A stretch of 64,000 bases of DNA from Oscillospiraceae bacterium (GTDB lineage Bacteria > Bacillota > Clostridia > UBA1212 > UBA1255), in the NCBI GenBank assembly GCA_015069185.1, contig SVJB01000001.1:1-64000 (forward strand), written 5' to 3'. The position numbers were made by a program, and so were the translations under genes. Position 1 is the first letter of the stretch. Every line of letters begins with the position of its first letter. The notes beneath the pieces were generated by a model, which did not search any database, was not told where the DNA came from, and saw nothing but the letters and a program-made list of their open reading frames with translations. Below are positions 30,042 to 38,651 of this stretch, piece by piece.

Positions 30042-31712
30042 ATGAAAAAGATTTTCACAATAGTTTTACTTATTGCAGTTATTTTAAGCTGTAGTAGTTG
30101 TACAGAAATTAAAACAATAAATATATTGAAGCAGGCTAAGAAACCAACAGAAGAGATTCAGGATATAAAGGTAGGAGATAAATTGGATATGGAGTATGCA
30201 ACTGATTTTACAGTATCAAATGTTTTTTCACATGATATGGTTGTACAAAGGGGCGAACACATAAGAGTATGGGGGACTGCACCGGAGTCTGAAAACGGAA
30301 AGAAAATATCAGGTGAATTTATGGGTTTGTTTGCAGAATGTGCCATAGAAAATGGTAGCTGGATATTAATATTTACTGCAAGATTAGAAGCGTCCTGTGA
30401 ATTAGGTCATTCTATGAGAATATATACAGATACGAAAACAGTTGTGTTTGAGGATGTTCTTGTAGGTGATGTGTATATGGTTATAGGTCAATCTAATGTA
30501 GCATATTCTGTTCAAAAACATTGGTCATATGTCAAGGATCCGGAAAGAGGCGGTACAAGAGATGTAAATAAGGAAATTCCTATTCGTTTGCACTATAACT
30601 CACTTGTGCATACTCAAGGATATCCTAAGAGGGGAACGGATGAAGTTTGTCCGATGCTTCTGAATAAAAGCTCATGGGAAAAAGTCACGCTTGCATCTGT
30701 GTCAAACTTTACAGCCCTTGGATATTTCTTTGCTTTAGAAATGGTTGAGCTTACAAATAGTTCTGTCCCGGTTGGCATTATAGAAATAGATGGTAATGGG
30801 CAGCCCCTTGGAGCTTTTATGTGCAACACTGTTGCAGAGCAGTGCCGGACTGATACATACGATGATATATCAGGTTATCATGTTACTACAGGGGTAAATG
30901 GCGATGCCGGCAGATATATGTATAATCATTACATATATCCTTTTGAAAAATATGCTATAGCGGGTATTGTATGGTATCAGGGAGAGAGTGATTTTGCTGT
31001 TGCAAACAGTAAAGTATACGCTAAAAATTTTAGCGAACTAATGACCTATATGCGTGGCACGCATAATTTAATTAATAAAGAATTTCCTGTATATATTATT
31101 GAATTTCCTGCAAATTTTGACAAACCGAAGAGCTTTGTGCCCACAAATGACGCACCTGTTTGGGCAAGTATGGATGTAGGACTTATAAGAGCAACAATGG
31201 GAAGTATCCCTCAGTATTTATCTAATTGTTATATTTCTGCTTCCAGTGATCTTTGGTATGACAATACTTTTTGGAATAATCTTCATCCGAATTGTAAATT
31301 TGAACAAGGAGTACGTGCTGCGAGAATTGCTGCAAGTCATCTCGGTATCATACCGATGGAAGAAGCCGCAGGCCCGATTTTAAAATCAGTAAAACGCTCT
31401 ATAAATGGAAAAAAGATTGTTCTTACATATGACAATGTTGGAGAGGGTCTTAAAACATATGAAGGCGTAGATTATGTAGATGGATTTGGTATAATTGACA
31501 GTTCATTTAATATAAAAGGGCCTGATACAATCAAGTTAGAAGCATGTATTACGTCAAAGAATCAGATTACGATAACATCATCTGTGAAAATAACAGGAAT
31601 TGTCTATAATTATATTAGATACAATTCATTTCTGGATGGGGCAAATCTTTGCAATTCAAATGGTATACCGGCTAGTGCAGTGCTATTTGTATATGTCAAC
31701 AATACAAGATAG
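30042..31712 (+). CDS. Sialate O-acetylesterase-like (SASA/SGNH) lipoprotein
   Basis: 556 aa with a lipoprotein signal (lipobox SSC about residue 20). The esterase domain has the nucleophile motif VIGQSNVAYS (Ser about 152), the conserved WYQGESDF and a late NLHPN His, as in the SASA (DUF303) carbohydrate-esterase family, which removes acetyl groups from sialic acids or plant polysaccharides. The last 5 codons (VNNTR) lie beyond a 31-bp repeat. A second copy of that repeat at 34791 reads in the same frame to LFVY followed by TGA, so the ancestral protein probably ended there. AGGAGGCGG precedes the ATG. Confidence 0.85.
   Translation: MKKIFTIVLLIAVILSCSSCTEIKTINILKQAKKPTEEIQDIKVGDKLDMEYATDFTVSNVFSHDMVVQRGEHIRVWGTAPESENGKKISGEFMGLFAECAIENGSWILIFTARLEASCELGHSMRIYTDTKTVVFEDVLVGDVYMVIGQSNVAYSVQKHWSYVKDPERGGTRDVNKEIPIRLHYNSLVHTQGYPKRGTDEVCPMLLNKSSWEKVTLASVSNFTALGYFFALEMVELTNSSVPVGIIEIDGNGQPLGAFMCNTVAEQCRTDTYDDISGYHVTTGVNGDAGRYMYNHYIYPFEKYAIAGIVWYQGESDFAVANSKVYAKNFSELMTYMRGTHNLINKEFPVYIIEFPANFDKPKSFVPTNDAPVWASMDVGLIRATMGSIPQYLSNCYISASSDLWYDNTFWNNLHPNCKFEQGVRAARIAASHLGIIPMEEAAGPILKSVKRSINGKKIVLTYDNVGEGLKTYEGVDYVDGFGIIDSSFNIKGPDTIKLEACITSKNQITITSSVKITGIVYNYIRYNSFLDGANLCNSNGIPASAVLFVYVNNTR
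31664..31694 (+). repeat. Left copy of a perfect 31-bp direct repeat
   Basis: Starts TATACCGGCTAG and ends TATTTGTATAT; identical over all 31 bp to 34791-34821. It lies inside the 3' end of the esterase gene. Confidence 0.95.
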
Positions 31713-32568
31713 TTTTATTATCAAACCTAAAACCGGGGAGGAGGATGATCGAGTGCTTGCGATTGGGCTTTTAAATTCTCAGTCAAATGGTGGACTTGTT
31801 CAACAAAGACAATATATAGATGACGATAATTTAAAAGATGAATGGATGATTGAAAGGGCAAACTCAATTGTTAAAGTTGATTTTAGCTATGATAATGAAT
31901 TTGTACAACGATATAGCCTGGCGTATGAGAGCGATCCATCAACAATGGAAAGATTCGAAAACAACCTTGAAGAAATATATTTTTATTATGTTAGAAATGC
32001 TTTTGCTCAAATTGGTATAAATATTACATTGAACAACATTTCGAATTACACATCGGATGCTGATTTATGTGAAAGCAATAATGCTCAAAATGTGTGTGTT
32101 TGTATTGATGCAAGTGATTGCTTAGTTGATTCACATGACGACCCAAGATACAATAATTCGTTTGTTGGATTCTCTAATCCAATTCATTGCAAAAGTTTGG
32201 TTAGGCTAAGAAATAATTTAATTGTGGATTTACCAACTGATACAATCAGAGTGACTTTTTCGGGTAGTGTTTTATGTAATTACTGTGAACATGATGACAC
32301 CTCACATAACTTATCCACCGCGGGATTATCGAACTTTGATTTTCCTATTATAGCAATGTGTCCGTTTAATGTTACAGATAAAACTATTACTCTTATTTTG
32401 GCGCATGAACTCTCACACACATATGGTGCGATTCATCATGCAACTTCCGACACTCCTTGTATTATGGATATAGACGGCATTCCACAGTCTATTGATTACA
32501 CTAATGTTGCAGAATATTGGTGCGACGATTGTATTGATATTATGTCATTAAATAAATACAGATATTAA
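31693..32568 (+). CDS. Metzincin metalloprotease, probably 5' truncated
   Basis: The frame is open from before the 31-bp repeat. The first ATG (31693) overlaps the repeat and has no ribosome site; GTG 31753 has GGGGAGGAGG 8 bp upstream and is a possible alternative. The core is a complete metzincin zinc site, HELSHTYGAIHH (HExxHxxGxxH, about residue 238 of the ATG form), with a likely Met-turn in CIMD. Several Cys residues suggest an exported protein, yet no signal peptide remains, so the N-terminus was probably lost at the left junction. Whether it is expressed is uncertain. Confidence 0.6.
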   Translation: MSTIQDSFIIKPKTGEEDDRVLAIGLLNSQSNGGLVQQRQYIDDDNLKDEWMIERANSIVKVDFSYDNEFVQRYSLAYESDPSTMERFENNLEEIYFYYVRNAFAQIGINITLNNISNYTSDADLCESNNAQNVCVCIDASDCLVDSHDDPRYNNSFVGFSNPIHCKSLVRLRNNLIVDLPTDTIRVTFSGSVLCNYCEHDDTSHNLSTAGLSNFDFPIIAMCPFNVTDKTITLILAHELSHTYGAIHHATSDTPCIMDIDGIPQSIDYTNVAEYWCDDCIDIMSLNKYRY

Positions 32569-32586
32569 AGTGAAAGGGGATTACAT

Positions 32587-33219
32587 ATGAGAAGATCATT
32601 CTGTATATTGATTTTATTACTTGCTCTATGCTTGGTCTCTTGCACAGATCCGATAGATTCCGGATCCGTTAATACGGAATCTGATTCTCTTGCAATTGAT
32701 ACAATGAGGTTGTTTGGTACATTAGATGATTTGATTTTATATTGTGAAAACGATAATGAACATTCTATTTACTATTATCCTTTTGTAGAAAGTATTGCTA
32801 AGAGCGAATATGTGGATTTTGAAGGATATAATGTTTTACCTGCTTATGTGGAATATAACAGTTTTTATCCGACATATGATGATTATGTTAACTTTTATAT
32901 CAGATATAAGTGTAAAACCGAAAAAAACGAGGGCACTGAGCCACCGGTATTAGAACTTAGATTTGAAAAGGGCGTATTGGAATACGTAAAGGATATTCCT
33001 CAAAGGTGTAAATTCGATGAAAATTTACAAGTATACTTTGCAGATGTAGATGGTAAAGGCAAAGCATATATTTATATATTTAACGATGATACCTATGGAG
33101 CTGTTACTATACCTGATATCTATTCAATAGAAGAAAAAGAAGCAATTGGAAAACAATTTTCAGATTTATGTAAAGATGTTTATACGAAAGCTTTTGCTGC
33201 TCAAGAGAAAGGAGCATAA
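32587..33219 (+). CDS. Small lipoprotein of unknown function
   Basis: 210 aa with a lipoprotein signal (lipobox VSC about residue 19), an acidic Ser-rich spacer and a mature domain rich in Tyr, Asp and Glu. No family recognised. AAAGGGG precedes the ATG 18 bp after the protease stop. It is immediately followed by the damaged lipoprotein gene, so the three probably formed one operon in their source genome. Confidence 0.7.
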   Translation: MRRSFCILILLLALCLVSCTDPIDSGSVNTESDSLAIDTMRLFGTLDDLILYCENDNEHSIYYYPFVESIAKSEYVDFEGYNVLPAYVEYNSFYPTYDDYVNFYIRYKCKTEKNEGTEPPVLELRFEKGVLEYVKDIPQRCKFDENLQVYFADVDGKGKAYIYIFNDDTYGAVTIPDIYSIEEKEAIGKQFSDLCKDVYTKAFAAQEKGA

Positions 33220-33220
33220 C

Positions 33221-33799
33221 ATGAAAAGATTTATAACTTTTGTAATGATTATATCTATTGTTTTCTGCTTCGCTGGTTGTAATCCTGAAGAAAAGCTTCA
33301 TGGTACTTGGATATATGAAACAGATGATGAATCAGCGTTATATTCATATATATCATATGAATTTAATGACAATGGCAATCTTGTAAGGTACTGCGAAAAA
33401 AACAATTCGTCCGAAGGTAATGTGTGGGTAAGGACATTGTTTGAATATGTTATTGAGGACTCCAAAATAATTCTCACAAAAAATGATCAACTTATAGAGG
33501 AAAAATCATTTTCGCTTAAAAGAGATGTTCTCACAATAGATGGAAAGGAATTTGTTAAGAACCCCAAAAACAAAAAAGATACTATTAAATATGAAAATGC
33601 AATGTTAATAGAAGTTGGAATGACTTATGAGGAGGTTGAACAGATTATCGGACAACCTAAAAGAGATGTTGGCGCCAACAATTTTCTTTTTGAATGAGAT
33701 GTAGATAACGGAAAGATTCTTCGTGTATGTTTTGAAAGAACAAGTGGACAGAAAGAAGTAGATACAAAGTCAGCGGCATATCGAGTTAGTCTTGAATAA
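33221..33799 (+). pseudogene. BamE/SmpA-like lipoprotein gene with in-frame TGA
   Basis: Start ATG 33221 with a lipoprotein signal (lipobox FAGC, about residue 19) and AAAGGAG upstream. The second half has a BamE/SmpA-like repeat: LIEVGMTYEEVEQIIGQP, then NNFLFE. TGA at 33695-33697 interrupts just where the family usually has Trp (FEWDxDNGK); the same frame continues DVDNGKILRVCFERTSG to TAA 33799. This fits a single TGG to TGA mutation. The truncated 159-aa product could still be made. Confidence 0.65.
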
Positions 33800-33870
33800 A
33801 TAATCTAACACAGGAATGTTTAAAATGATAACCAATAGATTGTTCAAAAAAAGCAACGATTGTGTCTCTA

Positions 33871-33918
33871 TGTTTCACATATAACAACAAATTGATAATC
33901 GATATAGTTTGTGAAACA
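33871..33918. repeat. Inverted repeat TGTTTCACA / TGTGAAACA
   Basis: Perfect 9-bp arms at 33871-33879 and 33910-33918, with a 30-bp spacer. No T run follows; function unknown. Confidence 0.5.
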
Positions 33919-33942
33919 CAACGGAAGAAATGTTAAATAACC

Positions 33943-33985
33943 ATAGAACTAATGAGGAACAAAACCCGTTAGTTCTATTTTTATT
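33943..33985 (+). terminator. Intrinsic terminator after the damaged lipoprotein gene
   Basis: Perfect 10-bp stem ATAGAACTAA (33943-33952) with TTAGTTCTAT (33969-33978), then a T-rich tail. Confidence 0.85.
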
Positions 33986-34138
33986 ATGCTGATTAATTTA
34001 ATACATACTTATTTAAAATATCCTATAAATGGAGCAATTGCTTTTTATCTCAAACAAAAGTCTCCCTTGTTTTATAAAATTTCTGTCATACTTATTGAGA
34101 AGGGCGTTGAGGAAAATGAGATTACACTGAAAAAGTAA
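33986..34138 (+). other. Short open frame, doubtful
   Basis: A 50-codon ATG frame directly after a terminator T run, without a ribosome site. The composition is protein-like (SVILIEKGVEENEITLKK at the end) but no family is recognised. It is perhaps another gene fragment in the insertion. The rest of 33800-34350 holds no recognisable gene. Confidence 0.2.
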
Positions 34139-34180
34139 TTACTGAATTTTCACCGAGGATAGTTCTTCACCCCAAAACAC

Positions 34181-34310
34181 GAATAAAGTTCATTTTTTGA
34201 CGAAATGCAGAATTTCGGAATTTTGGTTTACTCGACAAATAATGTTCATTTTTCGACAAAATTCACAAAAATGCAGTTTTGGTTTACTCGGTGAATAAAG
34301 TTCATTTTTT
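34181..34310 (+). repeat. About 2.4 imperfect tandem copies of a ~55-bp unit
   Basis: Units begin near AATAAAGTTCATTTTTTGAC (34182), AATAATGTTCATTTTTCGAC and GAATAAAGTTCATTTTTTT (34293) and share GGTTTACTCG at their ends (34226-34234 region and 34281-34290). No coding potential. Confidence 0.65.
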
Positions 34311-34349
34311 TGATTTTTTTCAAAAAAATTTTTTTCAGTTTTATCGTCT

Positions 34350-34802
34350 CGTAATAATATAGAATATATCAAAACTACATCTGATTCAGAAAACATTTAT
34401 ATGATGATTAAGTGTACAGAAGATATTGTAACAGCCGATGATTCTGCGTGGATGAATATTTTTATAGGTCTCGGGGAAGAGCCTTCCATGAATAAAGGAT
34501 GGGAATCTTACGAATACGTAATTAACAGATCGCGCGATGCTGTAAGTGGCTCTGCAAAAATCGAAAGGCTCAACAGTGATTTTTCAGGACATGAATGCGG
34601 CTCTGCCAAGTACATAGTTTCCGGTTCCGTTATGCAAATTGAGTTTCCAAAGAGCAGTATTTCTCTTGAGACAAATGCTTCTTTCTACTTCAAGGTTGCT
34701 GACGGAGTTTTGCAGCCTGAGGAAATAATGAGCTATTATGAATCTGGAATGTCAATGCCTATCGGAAGATTAAGTTATTTGTACCAGACATATACCGGCT
34801 AG
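34350..34802 (+). pseudogene. C-terminal remnant of a CBM9-like protein
   Basis: The frame is open from 34314 to TAG 34802, with recognisable sequence from about 34350 (RNNIEYIKTTSDSENIYMM). The pattern DDSAWMNIFIG ... GWESYEYVINR ... PIGRLSYLY resembles the C-terminal carbohydrate-binding-family-9-like domain seen at the ends of glycosidases. There is no start with a ribosome site and no N-terminal catalytic domain, so this is a fragment. Its stop codon falls inside the right 31-bp repeat. Confidence 0.6.
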
Positions 34803-34821
34803 TGCAGTGCTATTTGTATAT
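34791..34821 (+). repeat. Right copy of the 31-bp direct repeat
   Basis: Identical to 31664-31694. In this copy the preceding A makes ATATAC at the left end and GTATAT at the right end an inverted pair. The final T is the first base of the tRNA-Pro -35 box. Confidence 0.95.
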
Positions 34822-34849
34822 TGACTTTAATACAGGTTTATGTTATCAT
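34821..34849 (+). promoter_or_regulatory. Promoter of tRNA-Pro
   Basis: TTGACT-like box at 34821-34826 region, 17-bp spacer, TGT-TATCAT (34844-34849, extended -10), just upstream of the tRNA. Confidence 0.6.
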
Positions 34850-34860
34850 ACGCCTGTTTT

Positions 34861-34934
34861 CGAGATGTGGCTCAGTTTGGTAGAGCGCTGCGTTCGGGAC
34901 GCAGAAGCCGCAGGTTCAAATCCTGTCATCTCGA
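34861..34934 (+). tRNA. tRNA-Pro (anticodon CGG)
   Basis: Acceptor CGAGATG / CATCTCG, D arm GGCTCAGTTTGGTAGAGC, anticodon arm CTGCG-TTCGGGA-CGCAG, T arm CAGGTTCAAATCCTG, discriminator A. CCA is not encoded; a T run follows at once and probably ends transcription. Confidence 0.95.
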
Positions 34935-34985
34935 TTTTTTTGTGCAAATTTATATAGCAAAATGCTTATTGTCTCAACCTTTTTC

Positions 34986-35014
34986 TTGAATCAAACTACC
35001 AAATGTGATACAAT
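34986..35014 (+). promoter_or_regulatory. Promoter of smc-ftsY
   Basis: TTGAAT (34986-34991), 17-bp spacer, TACAAT (35009-35014). Confidence 0.6.
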
Positions 35015-35065
35015 TAAACATGTATTGTGTTTATCTATTTTAGAAGAGGCGGACAATAAATATTT

Positions 35066-38000
35066 ATGTATCTCAAGAGAATCGAAATGCAAGGTTTTAA
35101 GTCATTTGTTGACAAAACAGTGCTGGAATTTGATAAAGGAATAACAGCTGTTGTAGGCCCAAACGGTAGTGGAAAGAGTAATATTTCTGATGCTGCCAGA
35201 TGGGTTTTAGGTGAGCAAAGTCCAAAATCTCTCAGAGGTAGTAAAATGGAGGATGTTATCTTTGCCGGCACACAAAGCCGTAAACCGGTAGGCATGGCAG
35301 AGGTCTCACTTGTGATGGACAATGAAGACGGTGTCCTTCATATTGAATATAGCGAAGTTAAGATAACGAGGAAGCTCTACCGTTCGGGTGAGAGCGAGTA
35401 TTACATAAATGGTGCACCTTGTAGATTAAAGGATATTCATTTATTATTCGCTGATACAGGTATTGGTAAAGACGGCTATTCTATAATCGGACAGGGCAAA
35501 GTTGACCAGGTACTTAACAGCAAATCAGAAGATCGCCGTAGCATTTTTGAAGACGCATCAGGTATTATGAAATATCGTATGCAGAAGCAAGAAAGTGAGC
35601 GAAAATTAGCACAGACAGAGCAGAATCTACTTAGGATTAATGATATTATTAATGTTTTAGGTTCCCAGATTAAGCCATTAGAACGTCAATCTGTAACGGC
35701 AAAGAAATATCTTGACCTTAAATATGAGCTTCGTGATATAGAAGTAGGTGTATTAGCACAGGGAACTAAAATCGCCGGTGAAAAGTTAGAAAAAACTAAC
35801 GGCGACCTTAATATTTTCACAGAAGAACTTACTAAAAAAGAAAAAGAGCTGGAGTCTGTTAAGAAAGATAATTACGATAAGACAGAGAAAAGTAAACTGC
35901 TTGCAGATATGATAACATCTGCACGGACGCAAAGCTTTGAATTAGAAAAGAAAAGTGATCATTTTTCAAATCAGATCAACGTAAACAACGAAAAGATTAA
36001 GGCGGCATTGGCGAATAAAGACAGACTCACAGCACAGAGTATTGAGGGTAGGGAAAGAACCAGAATGTTTGACCTGGAGCTTGCTAAGATGGAAAATCAA
36101 CGCAGCGCCCTTGATAAGACAATGAGTGAGATTACTGACAGTATTACTCAAGTAAACGAAATGCTGCAAGAAGCAAATACGAAGCTCAATCAAGCATCTG
36201 ACAGCATATCACAGACGAGAGATAATATTCTTTCTTATAGACTTGAACTTGTACAAAATGAAAATAGTATCGATGCGGCTGAGAAGCAGATAAGTCTCAT
36301 TACTCAGCGTAAATATGCGATTGATGAAGAGCTGGCCGTACTGGAAACTAATAAATCAGAGGCAGTAAAGCTTTTAGAAGAGACACAGGCAACATATGAT
36401 ATATGCCAGGAATCCTTAAATGAAGAAAAACAGATTTATAAGAATTCTAATGAACGTCTCGTAACATTAAGAGCGAGAGTAGAGGAAAAGAACAAAGAAG
36501 CTTCTGATATTTCCGGCAGAATACAAAGTGACAGTGCAAGGTTAAAATTAATTACCGAACTTGAGGCCGGCTTTGAAGGATATGCAAAGAGCGTAAAGGA
36601 AGTACTACAAATGTGCAAAACCAACCCGGACTTTGGTAAGGGTATACATGGTGCTGTGGCACAGATTATAACCGTATCTGAGAAGTTTGAGATAGCAATT
36701 GAGACTGCCTTGGGGCATTCATATCAGAATATTATTACAGAAACAGAGGATGATGCCAAGAAGGCCATAGAATACTTAAAGCAACGTAAATTTGGTCGTG
36801 CTACTTTCTTGCCTCTTACAGCTGTAAATGGACGTAGATTCGAACCTCAGCAGATTAATATACTTAAGCGAACAAGAGGTTTCTTAGGGGTAGCGGCCGA
36901 TTTGGTAGAGTATGATAAGTATTTTAGCCCTGCAGTCGAAAGTTTACTTGGTAAGATTGCAATATTTGATAACATTGATAATGCGTTCCTGTCTGCAAGA
37001 GAAAATAAATATTCGTTTATGATCGTTACACTGGACGGTGATATTATACGCACCAGCGGAGCAGTAACAGGCGGTAGCCCAGAAAAGCATACAGGTGCCG
37101 GTGGAGGAGCTCTTTCCAGAACCAGAGAGATTCCGATTTTGAAGAAAAACATTGATAAGAATGTTACGCTACTGCAAGAGGGCATGGACTATATCTCAAG
37201 ATGTAAAGCGGAAATTGCAGAACTTGAAGTGCTTGTAGAAGAGAAACTTGGTGTAGTGCGCAAACTTGAGATTGAGGCTTCTACATTGGAGTCCAAACTT
37301 GAATCTGTAAAGGCTGTCCAAGTGGGTGAACAACAAAGACGTACAAAGCTGGTTGATGAACTCAAAGGCAGCATCACTAATGTTATGGATCTTCAGAAAA
37401 AGAAGACAGAATTTTCACAGAATATAGAAAATATATCTAAACAAATTGATGAATTGACTTCTGAATTAAAACTCAAAGAAGTGGAATATAGTCACTTTGA
37501 AGAGGAACGTGAGTCAGTTAATCAGAGGCTTATTCATTTGCGCCTTAAAGAGGCAGATGCTCGAGCCCTTATCCAGAAACAGGAAGACGACAAGACTCGT
37601 TACCTTAACGAAATAAAACAAGACAGAGAAAAGATTACTTTCTACGAGTCAGAGACCAAGAGTGCCCAGGAGCTTATTGAGCAGCTAAAGGAAGAGAATG
37701 CTCAGTTAGAGGAGCGTATTGCCAATACTCAGAAAGATATTGAAGTAATTCGTGCAGAAATTGACAATCAGACACAGCTCAAAGAGACAATAGATGCTGG
37801 CCTTGAGGGAATGTTTGACAGGATCACAGAGGCTTCGTCAGAGATAACAAAACACAGCGAGACTATAGCACGACTCAGTCATGTAAAACAGCGCTTAGAA
37901 GAAGAAATTGATGCTAATATTTCACGTTTATGGGAAGAATATGAGATGACCATCCAGGATGCATATAACATGAGCGAGGAACATCCTGTTCAGAATTATG

Positions 38001-38638
38001 AGCAAACAAGTAAACGTATCAATGAACTCAAAGCTGCGATCAGAGAACTTGGTCCCGTAAATGTAAATGCAATAGAAGAATATGAAAATGTAAAAACTCA
38101 ATACGAGTTCATGACAACTCAGTGTGCTGACATAACGATGGCAAAGCAGAAGCTTATGTCTGTTATTAATGAATTGAATACAGTAATGAGACAACAATTC
38201 TCTGAACAATTCAAGCTTATACGTGAGAATTTTAAGGAGGTTTTTGTACAACTTTTTGGTGGTGGTAATGCTGATATTGTGCTGACAGAGGGTAATGATA
38301 TTCTTGAATGCGGTATAGATATTCATGCACAGCCTCCGGGAAAGAAGCTTCAAAATATGCTGTTACTGTCAGGTGGAGAGAGAGCTCTTACTGCTATTGC
38401 TCTTTTATTTGCGATTCTTAAGCTGCGTCCGTCACCGTTCTGCTTACTGGATGAGATTGAGGCAGCATTAGATGAATCTAATGTATATAGATTATCAAGA
38501 TACTTAAATACATTACAGAATAATATTCAGTTTATAATGGTTACTCACCGTAAAGGAACAATGGAGAATGCCGGTGCGCTGTACGGTGTTACAATGGAAG
38601 AGAAAGGCATATCCAAGGTTGTTTCTATAAAGATGTGA
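35066..38638 (+). CDS. smc: Chromosome partition protein SMC
   Basis: 1190-residue condensin ATPase. N-terminal head with Walker A GPNGSGKSNISDA, two long coiled-coil arms (about 170-500 and 670-1000), a central hinge (about 510-665, including GAVAQIITV and SGAVTGGSPEK), and a C-terminal head with signature LLSGGERALTAIALLF and Walker B PFCLLDEIEAALDE. Length is normal. An in-frame stop just upstream fixes the start at ATG 35066, although the ribosome site GGCGGA is rather distant. In many Firmicutes rnc precedes smc; here tRNA-Pro does. Confidence 0.97.
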   Translation: MYLKRIEMQGFKSFVDKTVLEFDKGITAVVGPNGSGKSNISDAARWVLGEQSPKSLRGSKMEDVIFAGTQSRKPVGMAEVSLVMDNEDGVLHIEYSEVKITRKLYRSGESEYYINGAPCRLKDIHLLFADTGIGKDGYSIIGQGKVDQVLNSKSEDRRSIFEDASGIMKYRMQKQESERKLAQTEQNLLRINDIINVLGSQIKPLERQSVTAKKYLDLKYELRDIEVGVLAQGTKIAGEKLEKTNGDLNIFTEELTKKEKELESVKKDNYDKTEKSKLLADMITSARTQSFELEKKSDHFSNQINVNNEKIKAALANKDRLTAQSIEGRERTRMFDLELAKMENQRSALDKTMSEITDSITQVNEMLQEANTKLNQASDSISQTRDNILSYRLELVQNENSIDAAEKQISLITQRKYAIDEELAVLETNKSEAVKLLEETQATYDICQESLNEEKQIYKNSNERLVTLRARVEEKNKEASDISGRIQSDSARLKLITELEAGFEGYAKSVKEVLQMCKTNPDFGKGIHGAVAQIITVSEKFEIAIETALGHSYQNIITETEDDAKKAIEYLKQRKFGRATFLPLTAVNGRRFEPQQINILKRTRGFLGVAADLVEYDKYFSPAVESLLGKIAIFDNIDNAFLSARENKYSFMIVTLDGDIIRTSGAVTGGSPEKHTGAGGGALSRTREIPILKKNIDKNVTLLQEGMDYISRCKAEIAELEVLVEEKLGVVRKLEIEASTLESKLESVKAVQVGEQQRRTKLVDELKGSITNVMDLQKKKTEFSQNIENISKQIDELTSELKLKEVEYSHFEEERESVNQRLIHLRLKEADARALIQKQEDDKTRYLNEIKQDREKITFYESETKSAQELIEQLKEENAQLEERIANTQKDIEVIRAEIDNQTQLKETIDAGLEGMFDRITEASSEITKHSETIARLSHVKQRLEEEIDANISRLWEEYEMTIQDAYNMSEEHPVQNYEQTSKRINELKAAIRELGPVNVNAIEEYENVKTQYEFMTTQCADITMAKQKLMSVINELNTVMRQQFSEQFKLIRENFKEVFVQLFGGGNADIVLTEGNDILECGIDIHAQPPGKKLQNMLLLSGGERALTAIALLFAILKLRPSPFCLLDEIEAALDESNVYRLSRYLNTLQNNIQFIMVTHRKGTMENAGALYGVTMEEKGISKVVSIKM

Positions 38639-38651
38639 GAAGGGAGATATA

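Larger units (their letters stand above)
31664..34821. mobile_element. Putative 3.1-kb insertion bounded by 31-bp direct repeats
   Basis: The segment between the repeats holds a 5'-truncated metalloprotease, two lipoprotein genes (one with an in-frame stop), a terminator, tandem repeats and a C-terminal remnant of a carbohydrate-binding-type protein. Removing one repeat and the segment would rejoin the esterase 3' end to a TGA stop and the tRNA-Pro promoter. No integrase, transposase or terminal inverted repeat is visible, so the mechanism is unknown. It could be an integrated circle, a gene-cassette-like unit or a recombination product. Confidence 0.45.

Noticed and set aside
31664-31694. 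31-bp repeat as a XerCD dif site
   Set aside because: Length is similar, but the sequence lacks the dif-type arms and central hexamer layout known from Firmicutes.
33695-33697. TGA read as Trp (recoded genome)
   Set aside because: Clear genes in the window, such as those ending at 18477, 35066-38638 and 60975, end in TGA at the expected family length.
34181-34310. CRISPR array
   Set aside because: Copies are imperfect, few and directly abutting, with no unique spacers; no cas genes nearby.
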